From: an uncultured Pseudomonadota bacterium
GTDB lineage: Bacteria; Pseudomonadota; Gammaproteobacteria; Steroidobacterales; Steroidobacteraceae
Assembly: GCA_946479515.1 (NCBI GenBank)
Contig: CAMLGF010000001.1
Location: 104,916 to 168,915 of the forward strand
Direction of reading: 5' to 3'
Length of the DNA: 64,000 bases
Shown piece after piece: positions 45,819-54,681 of the stretch; the stretch's first letter is position 1; every line of letters starts with the position of its first letter. The notes beneath the pieces were generated by a model. It searched no databases, was not told the DNA's origin, and saw only the letters and a program-made list of their open reading frames with translations. A program made the position numbers and the translations under genes.

Positions 45819-46766
45819 GTGACGCAGGATACCGTGGCGATCGCTCCTTATCCGATCGGCAGGCCGGGCGTGCCGTGGGGCCCCGACGAGCGCGCGGCAT
45901 GGCGTGCCCGGCAGCACCAGCGCCGCAGCCATGGCGACGAAGTCGTGACGCGCATCGAGCGGCTCGGCGGGCGGTTCGACATCGAGGTGTACGGCGAGCT
46001 CGACTATCCGCCCGATCACTATCGCCTGCTCGCCGTGCGCAGCCGGGGCTGGCGCAGCGATCTACCGGTGGTACTCGTCACCGGTGGCGTGCACGGCTAC
46101 GAGACCAGCGGCGTCCACGGCGCACTGCAGTTCCTCGAACAGCATGCCGCCGACTACGCGCAACACATCGACCTGCTGGCGGTGCCCTGCGTGAGCCCGT
46201 GGGCCTACGAACGCATCCATCGCTGGAACGCAGAAGCCTTGGATCCGAATCGTTCGTTCAAGCCCGGCAGCCCGGCGCGGGAATCCGCGGCCCTGCTGCA
46301 GCTGATCGCGCCCTTGCAAGGACGTTTCCTGCTGCATGTCGATCTGCACGAGACCACGGACTCCGACGAGAGTGAGTTTCGCCCCGCGCTGGCGGCGCGC
46401 GACGGCAAGCCCTTCGAACCCGGTGTCACGCCCGATGGTTTCTACGTCGTCGACGACAGTGAGAATCCCCAGCCCGATTTCCAGCGCGCGATCGTCGAGG
46501 CAGTGGCCAGGGTCACGCACATCGCGCCCCCCGACCACGCGAACCAGATCATCGGCTCACCGGTCGTGGCGCCGGGCGTGATCCGCTATCCGCTGCGCGA
46601 GCTCGGCTTGTGCGCGGGCATCACGGATGCGCCCTACACGACCACGACCGAGGTCTACCCCGACAGTCCCCGCGCCAGCCCCGCGCAGTGCAACGACGCC
46701 CAGGTCGCCGCAGTCTGCGCGGCCATCGAGTTCGTCCTGCGGGCGCGCGCGCTGCCGGCGCCCTGA
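45819..46766 (+). CDS. M14 family zinc carboxypeptidase
   Basis: About 315 residues with the M14 zinc motif HxxE in VTGGVHGYETSGVHGAL, the third ligand His in LLHVDLHETTDSDESEF, NRSFKPGSPA and the C-terminal ITDAPYTTTTEVY with the putative catalytic Glu. The active site is therefore complete. No signal peptide is evident with this start, so it is probably cytoplasmic and may process peptides or an amide-linked metabolite. Starts at GTG 45819 or GTG 45834 are both possible. It is divergent from oxygenase copy B. Confidence 0.85.
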   Translation: MTQDTVAIAPYPIGRPGVPWGPDERAAWRARQHQRRSHGDEVVTRIERLGGRFDIEVYGELDYPPDHYRLLAVRSRGWRSDLPVVLVTGGVHGYETSGVHGALQFLEQHAADYAQHIDLLAVPCVSPWAYERIHRWNAEALDPNRSFKPGSPARESAALLQLIAPLQGRFLLHVDLHETTDSDESEFRPALAARDGKPFEPGVTPDGFYVVDDSENPQPDFQRAIVEAVARVTHIAPPDHANQIIGSPVVAPGVIRYPLRELGLCAGITDAPYTTTTEVYPDSPRASPAQCNDAQVAAVCAAIEFVLRARALPAP

Positions 46767-46930
46767 ACATTGACCTGAACAGCGGCCCGAGCAGCCGCGG
46801 CGATTCACACCGGCGGCGGGCCATTCCGGTGCGCAGGCGGTGGCGCGGCAAATTTCTGCCGGCGACCGTTAGCGGAATCCCAGCCGCCGCGCCGGAGTCA
46901 AGAGAACGCGGCCCGCTCCGATAACAGTGC

Positions 46931-48406
46931 ATGAAACTGGCGAAAGTCTCCACGTCGCACATCCGCGCGGTCACGGGCACGACCTTCGTGGCAACGCTGA
47001 GCTCGCTGTTGTTCGGCTATGCCACCGCCGTGGTCGCGGGCGCGGTCGGCGCCATTCGGTACAACTTCCTCGAGCCGCGTAACCTGAGTGATGGCGCCTC
47101 CGATGCCCTGCTCGGCCTGACGGTCTGCTCCGCCCTGCTCGGCACCGTCGCCGGCGCGCTCATCGCCCGCCCGATGGCGGGTTGGCTCGGGCGCAAACGG
47201 CCGATGATTCTCGCCGGCGCGCTGTTCCTGGTGTCGGCGGTGGGCTCGGCCTATCCGGAAATCGGCTTCGGCAGTCTGGGCGGCACGGGCCCCGACGCGA
47301 TCTGGGCCTTCGTCTTCTACCGGGTGCTGGGCGGCATCGCCGTCGGCGTGGCATCGCTGATTGCGCCACTGTACGTGGGCGAATTCGCGCCCAGCGCAGT
47401 ACGCGGCCAGCTCGGCGCCTACCAGCAGATCGCCATCATCGGCGGCATGACCCTCGCCTATCTAGTGAACTGGGGAATCACGCTGCAGGGCAGCGACACC
47501 TGGGTGCTGACGACCGGCTGGCGCTGGATGATGCTGTCATTGGCGGCGCCGGCGATGGCGTTCTTCTACCTCAGCTTTTCGGTGCCGGAATCACCGCGGT
47601 GGCTGGTGCGAAAGGGCCGCATCGAGGAGGCACGGCGACAGCTGGCGCGCTCGGCGGACCCGGAGGAGGTGAACCTCATGCTCGACAGTCTCGCGAGCGA
47701 GCGCAACGAAGTGAAGCCCGTACCGCTGTTCACGTATGGCAGGCGCGTGGTGCTCGTGGGCATCGCGCTGTCCGTGTTCCAGCAACTCGTCGGCATCAAT
47801 GCGGTGAGTTACTACGGCCCGGCCATTTTCGCACAGATGGGTTACCACATGAACGCATCGTTCCTCGCCATGCTGGTCGCGAGCATGGTGAATTTCATGA
47901 TGACCATGCTGGTGGTGTTGCTGGTCGACAAGGTCGGGCGCAGACCCCTGCTCATCGTCGGCGGACTGATCAGCGGCCTGTCCATGCTCTGGCTGGGCTC
48001 CGCGTTCCACGCGCAGCAGGCCGACGTCCACGGCCTGGTGGCGACCTGCTTCTTCATGGCCGGCTTCGCACTGTCTTTCGGACCCATCGTCTGGATCATG
48101 ATGACCGAGTTGTTTCCGGCGCCCATCCGCGGCCAGGCCATGTCGGTGGCCGTGGCCTCGCAATGGATCGCCAATCTATTGGTGTCCGCCTCGTTTCCCG
48201 TGCTGCTCGGCAACGGATGGCTCAACGCCGCCTGGCATCACGGTTTCGCGTTCTGGTTGTACGGCGGTTTCGCGCTGCTCGCGGCCTTCGTGGTCCTGCG
48301 CTACGTGCCCGAGACCCGCGGCGTGGACAGCGACCAGTTGATCGGCCTGTGGAAGCGCGAGGATCTGGCCGCCGCCACGGGCAGCGCCCGCGCCCCGGGC
48401 AGCTGA
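46931..48406 (+). CDS. MFS sugar porter (xylose/arabinose:H+ symporter type)
   Basis: A 491-residue, 12-helix transporter. Sugar-porter motifs are visible: FGYATAVVAGAVGAI in helix 1, GWLGRKRPM after helix 2, FYRVLGGIAVGVASLIAPLY with ISEFAP-like GEFAPSAVRG, PESPRWLVRKGRIEEARRQL in the central loop, QQLVGINAVSYYGPAIF in helix 7, VDKVGRRPLLIVGG and VPETRG at the end. Substrate is probably a pentose or hexose. It is convergent with the neighbouring alpha/beta hydrolase gene, 16 bases apart. Confidence 0.92.
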   Translation: MKLAKVSTSHIRAVTGTTFVATLSSLLFGYATAVVAGAVGAIRYNFLEPRNLSDGASDALLGLTVCSALLGTVAGALIARPMAGWLGRKRPMILAGALFLVSAVGSAYPEIGFGSLGGTGPDAIWAFVFYRVLGGIAVGVASLIAPLYVGEFAPSAVRGQLGAYQQIAIIGGMTLAYLVNWGITLQGSDTWVLTTGWRWMMLSLAAPAMAFFYLSFSVPESPRWLVRKGRIEEARRQLARSADPEEVNLMLDSLASERNEVKPVPLFTYGRRVVLVGIALSVFQQLVGINAVSYYGPAIFAQMGYHMNASFLAMLVASMVNFMMTMLVVLLVDKVGRRPLLIVGGLISGLSMLWLGSAFHAQQADVHGLVATCFFMAGFALSFGPIVWIMMTELFPAPIRGQAMSVAVASQWIANLLVSASFPVLLGNGWLNAAWHHGFAFWLYGGFALLAAFVVLRYVPETRGVDSDQLIGLWKREDLAAATGSARAPGS

Positions 48407-48422
48407 GCGCGGCCCGCGACCG

Positions 48423-49349
48423 TCAGTCGCCGCGCTTCAGCATTCCGTTGACTTCCAGCCACAGCATGAACTGCGGGAACCAGCCCGTGCTGGTGCGTCC
48501 CGGGTTGCCGAGCCCAAAGCCATGCCCGCCGTTCTGGTAGAGATGAAACTCCACCGGCCGCCCCGCCTTCTTCCATGACGTGATGAGTCCGTACTCGTTG
48601 TTGCCGAACAGTGGATCGTCCGACGCCAGCGCCACGAACATCGGCGGCGCGTCGGCCGGCACCTCGACCGCGCGCTGTGCGCCGTAGATAGGCGCGATGA
48701 AGGCCGGTTTGTTCTCGCTCGACTGCAGCGTCGCCGCCATGGTGGTGCCGGCGCCCGCCGAGAAGCCCATCATGCCGATGCGCTTCGGATCCACGTTCCA
48801 TTCCTTGGCGCGCGCGCGCACGAGCTTGAATGCCGCGGTTGCATCTTCGAGCGGCAGCGCGACCGGCGAGCGGGCCGCGGCCGCCGCACCCGCCGCGGCC
48901 GGCGGCGGTGCCGTGAGCGGGTTGCCCTGGGCGAATTCCGCCCAATCCGGCGCAGTGGGTATCAGCCGATACTTGAGAACGAATGCGGCGACGCCCCTCT
49001 CGTTGAGCGCCCTGGCTACTTCCCAGCCTTCGTTGCCCATCGACAGGATGCGAAAACCGCCGCCGGGCGCGACGATCACCGCGGCGCCCGTGGCCTTGGC
49101 GGGGTCCGGCAGAAAGGGCGTCAGCGTCGCGCGCGACACATTGCGCACGAAGGGGTCGCCCCACTGCTTGTACCAGGTCTCCTGCGCGCTCTGACCTTCG
49201 ACGCCTCCGGTGCCGAGAGGAATGGCATCCGGCTCGGCGGGTGCTTCGATCGGCGTCTTCGGTGGGTCCTGCGCCAGTGTGGCACTGGCGGCAAGCAGTG
49301 CGAGCAGGCCGGCGCTGACGGCGATCGCGCCCTTCTTGAAAGCTGACAT
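48423..49349 (-). CDS. Exported alpha/beta hydrolase (xylan esterase-like)
   Basis: This 308-residue protein has a signal peptide (AVSAGLLALLAASATLAQ). The fold shows an oxyanion loop APGGGFRILSMGNEGWEVA, VAAFVLKYRLIPTA, nucleophile elbow GMMGFSAGAGTTMA (GxSxG), Asp in VALASDDPLFG and catalytic His in NGGHGFGLGN. It resembles BD-FAE/acetyl-xylan esterase relatives. It likely removes acetyl or feruloyl groups from plant glycans in the periplasm, in line with the adjacent sugar porter; substrate is inferred. ATG 49349 has AGAGG upstream. Confidence 0.87.
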   Translation of the reverse strand: MSAFKKGAIAVSAGLLALLAASATLAQDPPKTPIEAPAEPDAIPLGTGGVEGQSAQETWYKQWGDPFVRNVSRATLTPFLPDPAKATGAAVIVAPGGGFRILSMGNEGWEVARALNERGVAAFVLKYRLIPTAPDWAEFAQGNPLTAPPPAAAGAAAAARSPVALPLEDATAAFKLVRARAKEWNVDPKRIGMMGFSAGAGTTMAATLQSSENKPAFIAPIYGAQRAVEVPADAPPMFVALASDDPLFGNNEYGLITSWKKAGRPVEFHLYQNGGHGFGLGNPGRTSTGWFPQFMLWLEVNGMLKRGD

Positions 49350-49491
49350 GACAACCTCTTCGTACGAATAAGCGCAAATCATGCCACCGCGGAAGCCTGC
49401 GGCCGCAGCGAGTTGGTTATCGCTCGACGCCGGTTTGTGCATCCGTGCCCTGTGCCTGACTGCGGCAATTGTGGTCAAATCGCCGGCACTC

Positions 49492-51831
49492 ATGACTGAC
49501 CAAACCCTGCCTCCGGCCGATGGCCGGGAGAGCCTGCGCGAAGCCGCGCTCGCGTATCACGAGCTACCCGCGCCTGGAAAGCTCTCGGTCGTCCCGAGCA
49601 AGAAGCTCACCAATCAGCACGACCTTGCGCTGGCGTATTCCCCCGGCGTGGCCATCGCCTGCGAGGAGATCGCGGCGGATCCGCTCGCGGCATTGCGCTA
49701 CACCACGCGCGGCAACCTGATCGGCGTCATCACCAACGGCACCGCCGTACTCGGCCTCGGCGCCATCGGGCCGCTGGCGGCGAAGCCGGTGATGGAAGGC
49801 AAGGCGGTGTTGTTCAAGAAGTTCGCCAACCTCGATGTGTTCGACATCGAGATCAACGAGCAGGACCCGGACAAGCTCATCGACATCATCGCGGCACTCG
49901 AGCCGACGTTCGGTGGCATCAATCTCGAGGACATCAAGGCACCGGAATGTTTCCGCATCGAGCGCGCGCTGCGCGCGCGCCTGAAGATACCGGTGTTCCA
50001 CGACGATCAGCACGGCACGGCCATCATTGTCGCGGCGGCCACGCTCAACGGCCTGGCCGTGGTGGGCAAGTCGCTGAAGGAAGTGAAGCTGGTGGTCAGC
50101 GGTGCCGGCGCCGCCGCGCTGGCATGCGTCGAATTGCTGGTGGACATCGGGCTGCCGAAGGAGAACATCTGGCTCACCGACCTCGCGGGCGTCGTTCACG
50201 AGGGACGCCGCGAGCTCATGGATCCCGACAAGGCACGCTTCGCGCAGAAGACCGACCAGCGCACTCTCGGCGAAGCCATCGCCGGCGCCGACATCTTCCT
50301 CGGGCTGTCCGCGGGCGGCGTACTCAAGCCGCACATGGTCGCCACCATGGCGCCTCGGCCGCTGATTTTCGCGCTGGCGAATCCGACGCCCGAGATACTG
50401 CCGGTCGAAGTGCGCACCGTGCGAAACGATGCCGTCATGGCCACCGGCAGGAGCGACTTCCCGAACCAGGTGAACAACGTGCTGTGCTTTCCGTTCATCT
50501 TCCGCGGAGCACTCGATGCCGGCGCGACCAGCATCACCCGCGCGATGGAGATCGCGGCGGTGCACGCGATCGCGAACCTGGCGCGCATGGGTCACAGCGA
50601 CGTGGTGGCCAGCGCCTATGGCATCGCCGATCTCAGCTTCGGTCCTGACTACCTGATCCCCAAGCCTTTCGATCCGCGGCTCATCGTGCACGTGGCGCCG
50701 GCCGTGGCGAAGGCCGCGATGCAGTCGGGAGTGGCCACCCGGCCGATCGCCGACTTCGACGTGTACGTGCAGCAGCTGCAGCAGTTCGTGTACCAGTCCG
50801 GCACCATCATGAAGCCGGTGTATGCCTCGGCGCGCCGCGCCGAGCTCAAGCGGTCGCGCATCGTGTTCGCCGAGGGCGAAGACGAGCGCGTGCTGCGCGC
50901 CGTGCAGATCATCGCCGAAGAGAAGATCGCGCATCCCATCCTGGTCGGGCGCCCGCGGGTGCTCGAGGCACGCATCCGCAAGTTCGGCGTGCGGCTGCGC
51001 ATGGGCGAGGACTTCACCGTGGTGAACACCGAGCAGGACGAGCGGCATCGCGAGTTCTGGATGGAGTATCACCGCCTCATGAACCGCCGCGGCGTGACCG
51101 CGCAGTACGCCAAGCTCGAGATGCGCCGACGCACCACGCTGATCGCGGCCATGCTGCTTCGCAAAGGAGCGGCGGACGGCATGATCTGCGGCACCATCAG
51201 CACCGCCTCACGGCACCTGCGCTACATCGACTGCGTCATCGGCAAGGCTCCGGGCGCGACTGTGTACGCGGCGATGAATGCCTTGATCCTCACCCACCGG
51301 CAGGTGTTCATCGTCGACACCCACGTCAACCTGAACCCCACCGCCGCGCAACTGGCCGAGATCACGCTGCAGGCCGCGCACGTGGTGAGGCGATTCGGCC
51401 TCGCGCCCAAGGTGGCGCTGTTGTCGCACTCGAACTTCGGCACGCACGACGACGACTCCGCGCGCAAGATGCGCGACACCCTGGCGCTGCTGCGCGAGCG
51501 CGATCCCGCCCTCGAGGTCGACGGCGAAATGCACGGCGATTGCGCTCTGGATGAAGCAATACGCCGGCAGATCCTGCCGGACAGCACACTGCGCGGTTCG
51601 GCCAATCTGCTGGTGATGCCGAATCTCGAGGCCGCCAACATCTGCTACAACCTGCTGAAGACCGCGGCCGGCAACAACGTGGCGGTCGGTCCCATCCTGC
51701 TGGGCGCGGCCGCGCCGGTGCACATCCTCACGCCTTCGACCACGGTGCGCCGCATCGTCAACATGACTGCGCTGACGGTCGCCGAGGCGAACGCAGGCGA
51801 TCGCATCGCAGTGACGTCACCCACGACCTGA
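49492..51831 (+). CDS. maeB: NADP-dependent malic enzyme with phosphotransacetylase-like domain
   Basis: A 779-residue protein. The malic enzyme part (about 1-430) has [65 protein letters not shown] and [15 protein letters not shown] (Rossmann Gly motif). The C-terminal PTA-like domain (about 450-779) has [19 protein letters not shown] and [15 protein letters not shown] [17 protein letters not shown]; in this enzyme class it is regulatory rather than catalytic. It decarboxylates malate to pyruvate with NADPH. ATG 49492 chosen for family length. Its upstream region is shared with the divergent hydrolase. Confidence 0.95.
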   Translation: MTDQTLPPADGRESLREAALAYHELPAPGKLSVVPSKKLTNQHDLALAYSPGVAIACEEIAADPLAALRYTTRGNLIGVITNGTAVLGLGAIGPLAAKPVMEGKAVLFKKFANLDVFDIEINEQDPDKLIDIIAALEPTFGGINLEDIKAPECFRIERALRARLKIPVFHDDQHGTAIIVAAATLNGLAVVGKSLKEVKLVVSGAGAAALACVELLVDIGLPKENIWLTDLAGVVHEGRRELMDPDKARFAQKTDQRTLGEAIAGADIFLGLSAGGVLKPHMVATMAPRPLIFALANPTPEILPVEVRTVRNDAVMATGRSDFPNQVNNVLCFPFIFRGALDAGATSITRAMEIAAVHAIANLARMGHSDVVASAYGIADLSFGPDYLIPKPFDPRLIVHVAPAVAKAAMQSGVATRPIADFDVYVQQLQQFVYQSGTIMKPVYASARRAELKRSRIVFAEGEDERVLRAVQIIAEEKIAHPILVGRPRVLEARIRKFGVRLRMGEDFTVVNTEQDERHREFWMEYHRLMNRRGVTAQYAKLEMRRRTTLIAAMLLRKGAADGMICGTISTASRHLRYIDCVIGKAPGATVYAAMNALILTHRQVFIVDTHVNLNPTAAQLAEITLQAAHVVRRFGLAPKVALLSHSNFGTHDDDSARKMRDTLALLRERDPALEVDGEMHGDCALDEAIRRQILPDSTLRGSANLLVMPNLEAANICYNLLKTAAGNNVAVGPILLGAAAPVHILTPSTTVRRIVNMTALTVAEANAGDRIAVTSPTT

Positions 51832-51867
51832 CGCGCGCGTCGCGCCCGCGGCCAGGCCGCAAGATGC

Positions 51868-51883
51868 GCAACCTTTCCGTTGC
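51868..51883 (+). promoter_or_regulatory. ArsR-type operator 1
   Basis: GCAAC-CTTTCC-GTTGC, a 5-bp-arm dyad with 6-bp spacer, overlapping the -35 hexamer of the SRPBCC/ArsR promoter. It has the same layout as operator 2 at 51913-51928, and both are preceded by ATGC. Confidence 0.65.
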
Positions 51884-51908
51884 ATATGATCGCGCCCCGG
51901 TCTATAAC
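51880..51908 (+). promoter_or_regulatory. Promoter of SRPBCC-ArsR unit
   Basis: TTGCAT (51880-51885) and TATAAC (51903-51908) with a 17-bp spacer. Each hexamer is one or two bases from consensus. The predicted start falls at about 51915, inside operator 2. Confidence 0.65.
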
Positions 51909-51912
51909 ATGC

Positions 51913-51928
51913 GCAACCAAAAGGTTGC
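51913..51928 (+). promoter_or_regulatory. ArsR-type operator 2
   Basis: GCAACC-AAAA-GGTTGC, a perfect 6-bp-arm dyad covering the predicted transcription start. It repeats the GCAAC-N6-GTTGC layout of operator 1, with centres 45 bp apart. Confidence 0.7.
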
Positions 51929-51943
51929 TGATGGAGAAGCGCG

Positions 51944-52438
51944 GTGCAGACCGATCGAATCGTCAAACAGATTCTCCTGCGCGCCACGCGCGAACGCGTG
52001 TGGCGCGCAATTTCCGACTCCTCGCAGTTCGGGCAGTGGTTTGGAGTGGCCCTGCAGGGGCCCTTCGTGGCGGGCCAGCGGATCACCGGGCGCATCGTGC
52101 CGACCACGGCGGACCCGGAGGTGGCGAAGATGCAGGAACCCTGGATCGGCCTCGCCTTCGATTTTCACGTCGAGCGACTGGAGCCCATGACGCATTTCTC
52201 CTTCCGCTGGCACCCGGGTGGCGATCCGGTCGCGCCGGACACGCCTCTGGATCAGATGACCACCGTGACTTTCGAGCTTGCGGACGCTCCCGGCGGGGTG
52301 ATGCTGACCATCACCGAGAGCGGCTTCGATCGTGTGCCTCTCGAGCGACGTGCCAAGGCCTTCACCGACAACGAAGGCGGCTGGGAGATGCAGACCCGGC
52401 TCATCGGCAACTTCCTGGCGCAGCATCCGAATGGTTAG
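51944..52438 (+). CDS. SRPBCC/AHSA1-family protein
   Basis: A 164-residue START-like protein: ILLRATRERVWRAISDSSQF at the N-terminus, GQWFGVALQGPFVAGQRITG, THFSFRWHPGG and a C-terminal helix GWEMQTRLIGNFLAQHP. It has no recognised catalytic residues; the fold makes a hydrophobic cavity for a small ligand. The GTG start has GGAG nine bases upstream. It overlaps the ArsR gene by eight bases; SRPBCC plus ArsR is a frequent two-gene unit, so the regulator probably controls this gene and itself. Confidence 0.88.
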   Translation: MQTDRIVKQILLRATRERVWRAISDSSQFGQWFGVALQGPFVAGQRITGRIVPTTADPEVAKMQEPWIGLAFDFHVERLEPMTHFSFRWHPGGDPVAPDTPLDQMTTVTFELADAPGGVMLTITESGFDRVPLERRAKAFTDNEGGWEMQTRLIGNFLAQHPNG

Positions 52439-52787
52439 TCCGGCGTCGCGCACGCGAACGGTATCGGCATACGCCGAGGCGGCGCCGGTGTTCGCCGCGC
52501 TCGGAGATGAAACGCGCCTCGGCATCGTCGCCCGGCTGTGTCGTGAGGGTCCGGCGTCGATTGCGCGGCTGACGGAGAGCGTGCCTGTCTCACGACAGGC
52601 CGTCACCAAGCATCTGCGCGCGCTGGAGGAAGCCGGGCTCGTTCGCAGCGGGCGCGCCGGGCGCGAATGCATCTGGGAGTTGCAGACGCGCCGCCTCGCC
52701 CAGGTGCGGCGCTATCTCGACCAGATCTCCCTGCAGTGGGACGGCACGGTCGAGCGACTGCGGGCCTTCGTCGAACGCCCGGAGTGA
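52431..52787 (+). CDS. ArsR-family transcriptional regulator
   Basis: This 118-residue winged-helix protein has APVFAALGDETRLGIVARLC and the recognition-helix segment TESVPVSRQAVTKHLRALEE, followed by AGLVRSGRAGRECIWELQ in the wing. No cysteine metal-binding motif (ELCVCDL-type) is present, so it is not an arsenic sensor; the group paired with SRPBCC genes responds to unknown signals. It starts inside the SRPBCC 3' end. The twin dyads at 51868 and 51913 are its likely binding sites. Confidence 0.92.
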   Translation: MVSPASRTRTVSAYAEAAPVFAALGDETRLGIVARLCREGPASIARLTESVPVSRQAVTKHLRALEEAGLVRSGRAGRECIWELQTRRLAQVRRYLDQISLQWDGTVERLRAFVERPE

Positions 52788-52799
52788 AGCGCCCCCTGA

Positions 52800-53564
52800 C
52801 TATTGCGCGGTGAATCCGTTGCCGGTCGCCGCCCAGTAGATGCCGCCGTAGACGTGATGCATGAAATTGGCGTCACCGTAGGTCGCCGGCAGATGCCCCA
52901 GCCCCGTATAGAACGCGCGGCCGCCGTCGTATTCCTGGTACCACGCGATCGGGTGGAAGTCGCCCATGCCCTTGCCTTCCTTCGGGCCCCATTTGGCGTA
53001 GGGCTTGTACGTCTTCTCGTCGACGCTCAATAGATAGTGCAGCTTCGCGCGCGGAGCGTCGTACTCGTACCACTCCTCGGTGGCGAGAAACCGCTTGGGG
53101 AAGCGGTCCATGCCCGGGAAATTGGCATCCTCGACCTTGAGGGTCGCGGTCTGCACTACCGGATGGATATGGAACATGTGTCCCACCATCTTCGTGTACC
53201 AGGGCCAGCCATACTCGGTGTCCGCCGCGGCATGTATGCCGACGAAGCCACCTCCGGCCTTGATGTAGCGCTCGAACGCGGCCTGCTGCTCGTCGTTGAG
53301 CGCATCGCCGGTGGTGCTCAGGAAAATCACCACCTGGTACTTCTTGAGCTCTTCGTCCTTGAACACGCGCGAGGCGTCCTCGGTCCAGAACACGCTGAAG
53401 TCGTGCAGTTTGCCGAGATTGCGGATGGCAGTGACGCCTTCGAGTATCGACTCGTGGTGCCAGCCCGCCGTCTTGGAAAACAGCAGCGCGCTGAACTGTT
53501 CGGCCCGTGCGGTGGTGGCCAGCAGCCCAAACAGCGACAACAGCAGAATCTTCGGATATTTCAT
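52800..53564 (-). CDS. Exported ThuA-domain protein
   Basis: A 254-residue protein with signal ILLLSLFGLLATTARA. The glutamine-amidotransferase-like ThuA fold shows ALLFSKTAGWHHESILEGV, VIFLSTTGDALNDEQQAAFE, YIKAGGGFVGIHAAADTEYG, VGHMFHIHPVVQTATLKVED and FYTGLGHLPATYGDANF. ThuA domains occur in trehalose and other sugar utilisation loci, often near DUF1080 proteins as also seen in this window. Catalytic activity is not established. A small unknown exported protein lies 35 bases upstream on the same strand. Confidence 0.9.
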   Translation of the reverse strand: MKYPKILLLSLFGLLATTARAEQFSALLFSKTAGWHHESILEGVTAIRNLGKLHDFSVFWTEDASRVFKDEELKKYQVVIFLSTTGDALNDEQQAAFERYIKAGGGFVGIHAAADTEYGWPWYTKMVGHMFHIHPVVQTATLKVEDANFPGMDRFPKRFLATEEWYEYDAPRAKLHYLLSVDEKTYKPYAKWGPKEGKGMGDFHPIAWYQEYDGGRAFYTGLGHLPATYGDANFMHHVYGGIYWAATGNGFTAQ

Positions 53565-53599
53565 TTCTTGGCCTCGACCGGATGCCCGGCGTCGATGGG

Positions 53600-53992
53600 T
53601 TACTGCGCCGGATTCGCGGTGGCGCGCGTGGCAGTCAGCTGCTCGGTGCCGAAGTCGCCCACCACGCGCGTGAGCTTGAGTTCGTCGCCGGCCAGCGTAC
53701 CGCTGTAGGTGATGGTGATTTCATTGCCGTCGATCGACAGCGGCTCCGTGAACGTGACCCTGTCGCCCTCCACCTTGAGGCTCTGGAGCTGCACCGTGCC
53801 TTTGCCCAGCGAATGCTCGTAGGTCGCCTGGCCCGTGAGGGCGTCGCCGGAGTTCCTGAACTCGTAGACGTACTTCTGAACGCCGATGGGAGAATCGAAT
53901 TGCGCATTCCACCGGCCGAGAAGCTCGCCGGCGCCGGCGGGAAACGCCGCCGCCAGGAGCAGGCCAAGGCAGGCGAAGAATCGGGTTTTCAT
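53600..53992 (-). CDS. Small exported protein of unknown function
   Basis: A 130-residue protein with signal FFACLGLLLAAAFPAGAGE and a short beta-rich body: GRWNAQFDSPIGVQKYVYEF, DALTGQATYEHSLGKGTVQL, KVEGDRVTFTEPLSIDGNEI and YSGTLAGDELKLTRVVGDFG. The pattern suggests a small lipocalin-like or beta-sandwich domain. No family was recognised with confidence. It is the first gene of a probable unit with ThuA. Confidence 0.65.
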   Translation of the reverse strand: MKTRFFACLGLLLAAAFPAGAGELLGRWNAQFDSPIGVQKYVYEFRNSGDALTGQATYEHSLGKGTVQLQSLKVEGDRVTFTEPLSIDGNEITITYSGTLAGDELKLTRVVGDFGTEQLTATRATANPAQ

Positions 53993-54096
53993 GAAGCCCC
54001 TCTGCAGATTTTTCTTGGTGTGAGACGTCGCGCGCGCATCGAGTATATATGCGGCAGATCGACCGAGATAGCAACGCGTCTGCGCGGCGGAGCGAC

Positions 54097-54651
54097 TCAA
54101 TGGCCGCCCTCGACGCGAATGCCCGCATCCGCCAACGCCGTGGCCAGGTCCACTTCGATGCGGGCGGCCTCGCGGCGCCGGATGTGCTGCAGGTGGAGTG
54201 TCGGCCCCGCCAGCACCTCGAGACCGCGCTTCAGCACCACACCCGCGGCCCGGATGCCGGCCTTGTGCTGATCGAAACGCTGCGCGGGCGAGTAGCGGCT
54301 CATGCCCACGTACACGCCGTGGTCGTCGCCACGCCGGTCCGAGAAATCCAGCAGGATGAGATAGATGTTCGACCGCCCGCCGCCCTTCGCGGTGAAGCGC
54401 GCCGCGACCTCGTATGCAGCAGGCAGCCAGCTCACGTGGCGCATGGGCAGCCAGTCGGGAATCGAATCGGCGGCGTGCTGCCACAGACTGTTCAGCGCCG
54501 CGTCGATACGCGTGCCGAATTCGCCGCGCATCCAGCGCTCGTGGATGCAGTGTGCGCCTGCCCTGCCGTCGCGCGCTGCGAGCGCGCGCGCGAACTCCTG
54601 CGCCAGATCGAGCTCGGTGTGCGTACGCAGGGGTCGCTGGATGGGGTGCAT
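54097..54651 (-). CDS. Hypothetical protein with GIY-YIG-like nuclease pattern
   Basis: This 184-residue soluble protein has, from about residue 95, NIYLILLDFS and then GVYVGMSRYSPAQRFDQHKA, which correspond in position to the GIY and YIG strands and the Arg/His helix of GIY-YIG nucleases. A later helix ARIEVDLATALADAG could supply the metal-binding Glu. The N-terminal 90 residues are helical (LDLAQEFARALAARD) and unassigned. ATG 54651 is used; TTG 54654 is adjacent. Role (repair, restriction or none) cannot be told. Confidence 0.55.
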   Translation of the reverse strand: MHPIQRPLRTHTELDLAQEFARALAARDGRAGAHCIHERWMRGEFGTRIDAALNSLWQHAADSIPDWLPMRHVSWLPAAYEVAARFTAKGGGRSNIYLILLDFSDRRGDDHGVYVGMSRYSPAQRFDQHKAGIRAAGVVLKRGLEVLAGPTLHLQHIRRREAARIEVDLATALADAGIRVEGGH

Positions 54652-54681
54652 CAACCCGACAGAGTCGTCATTCGAAAAAGC

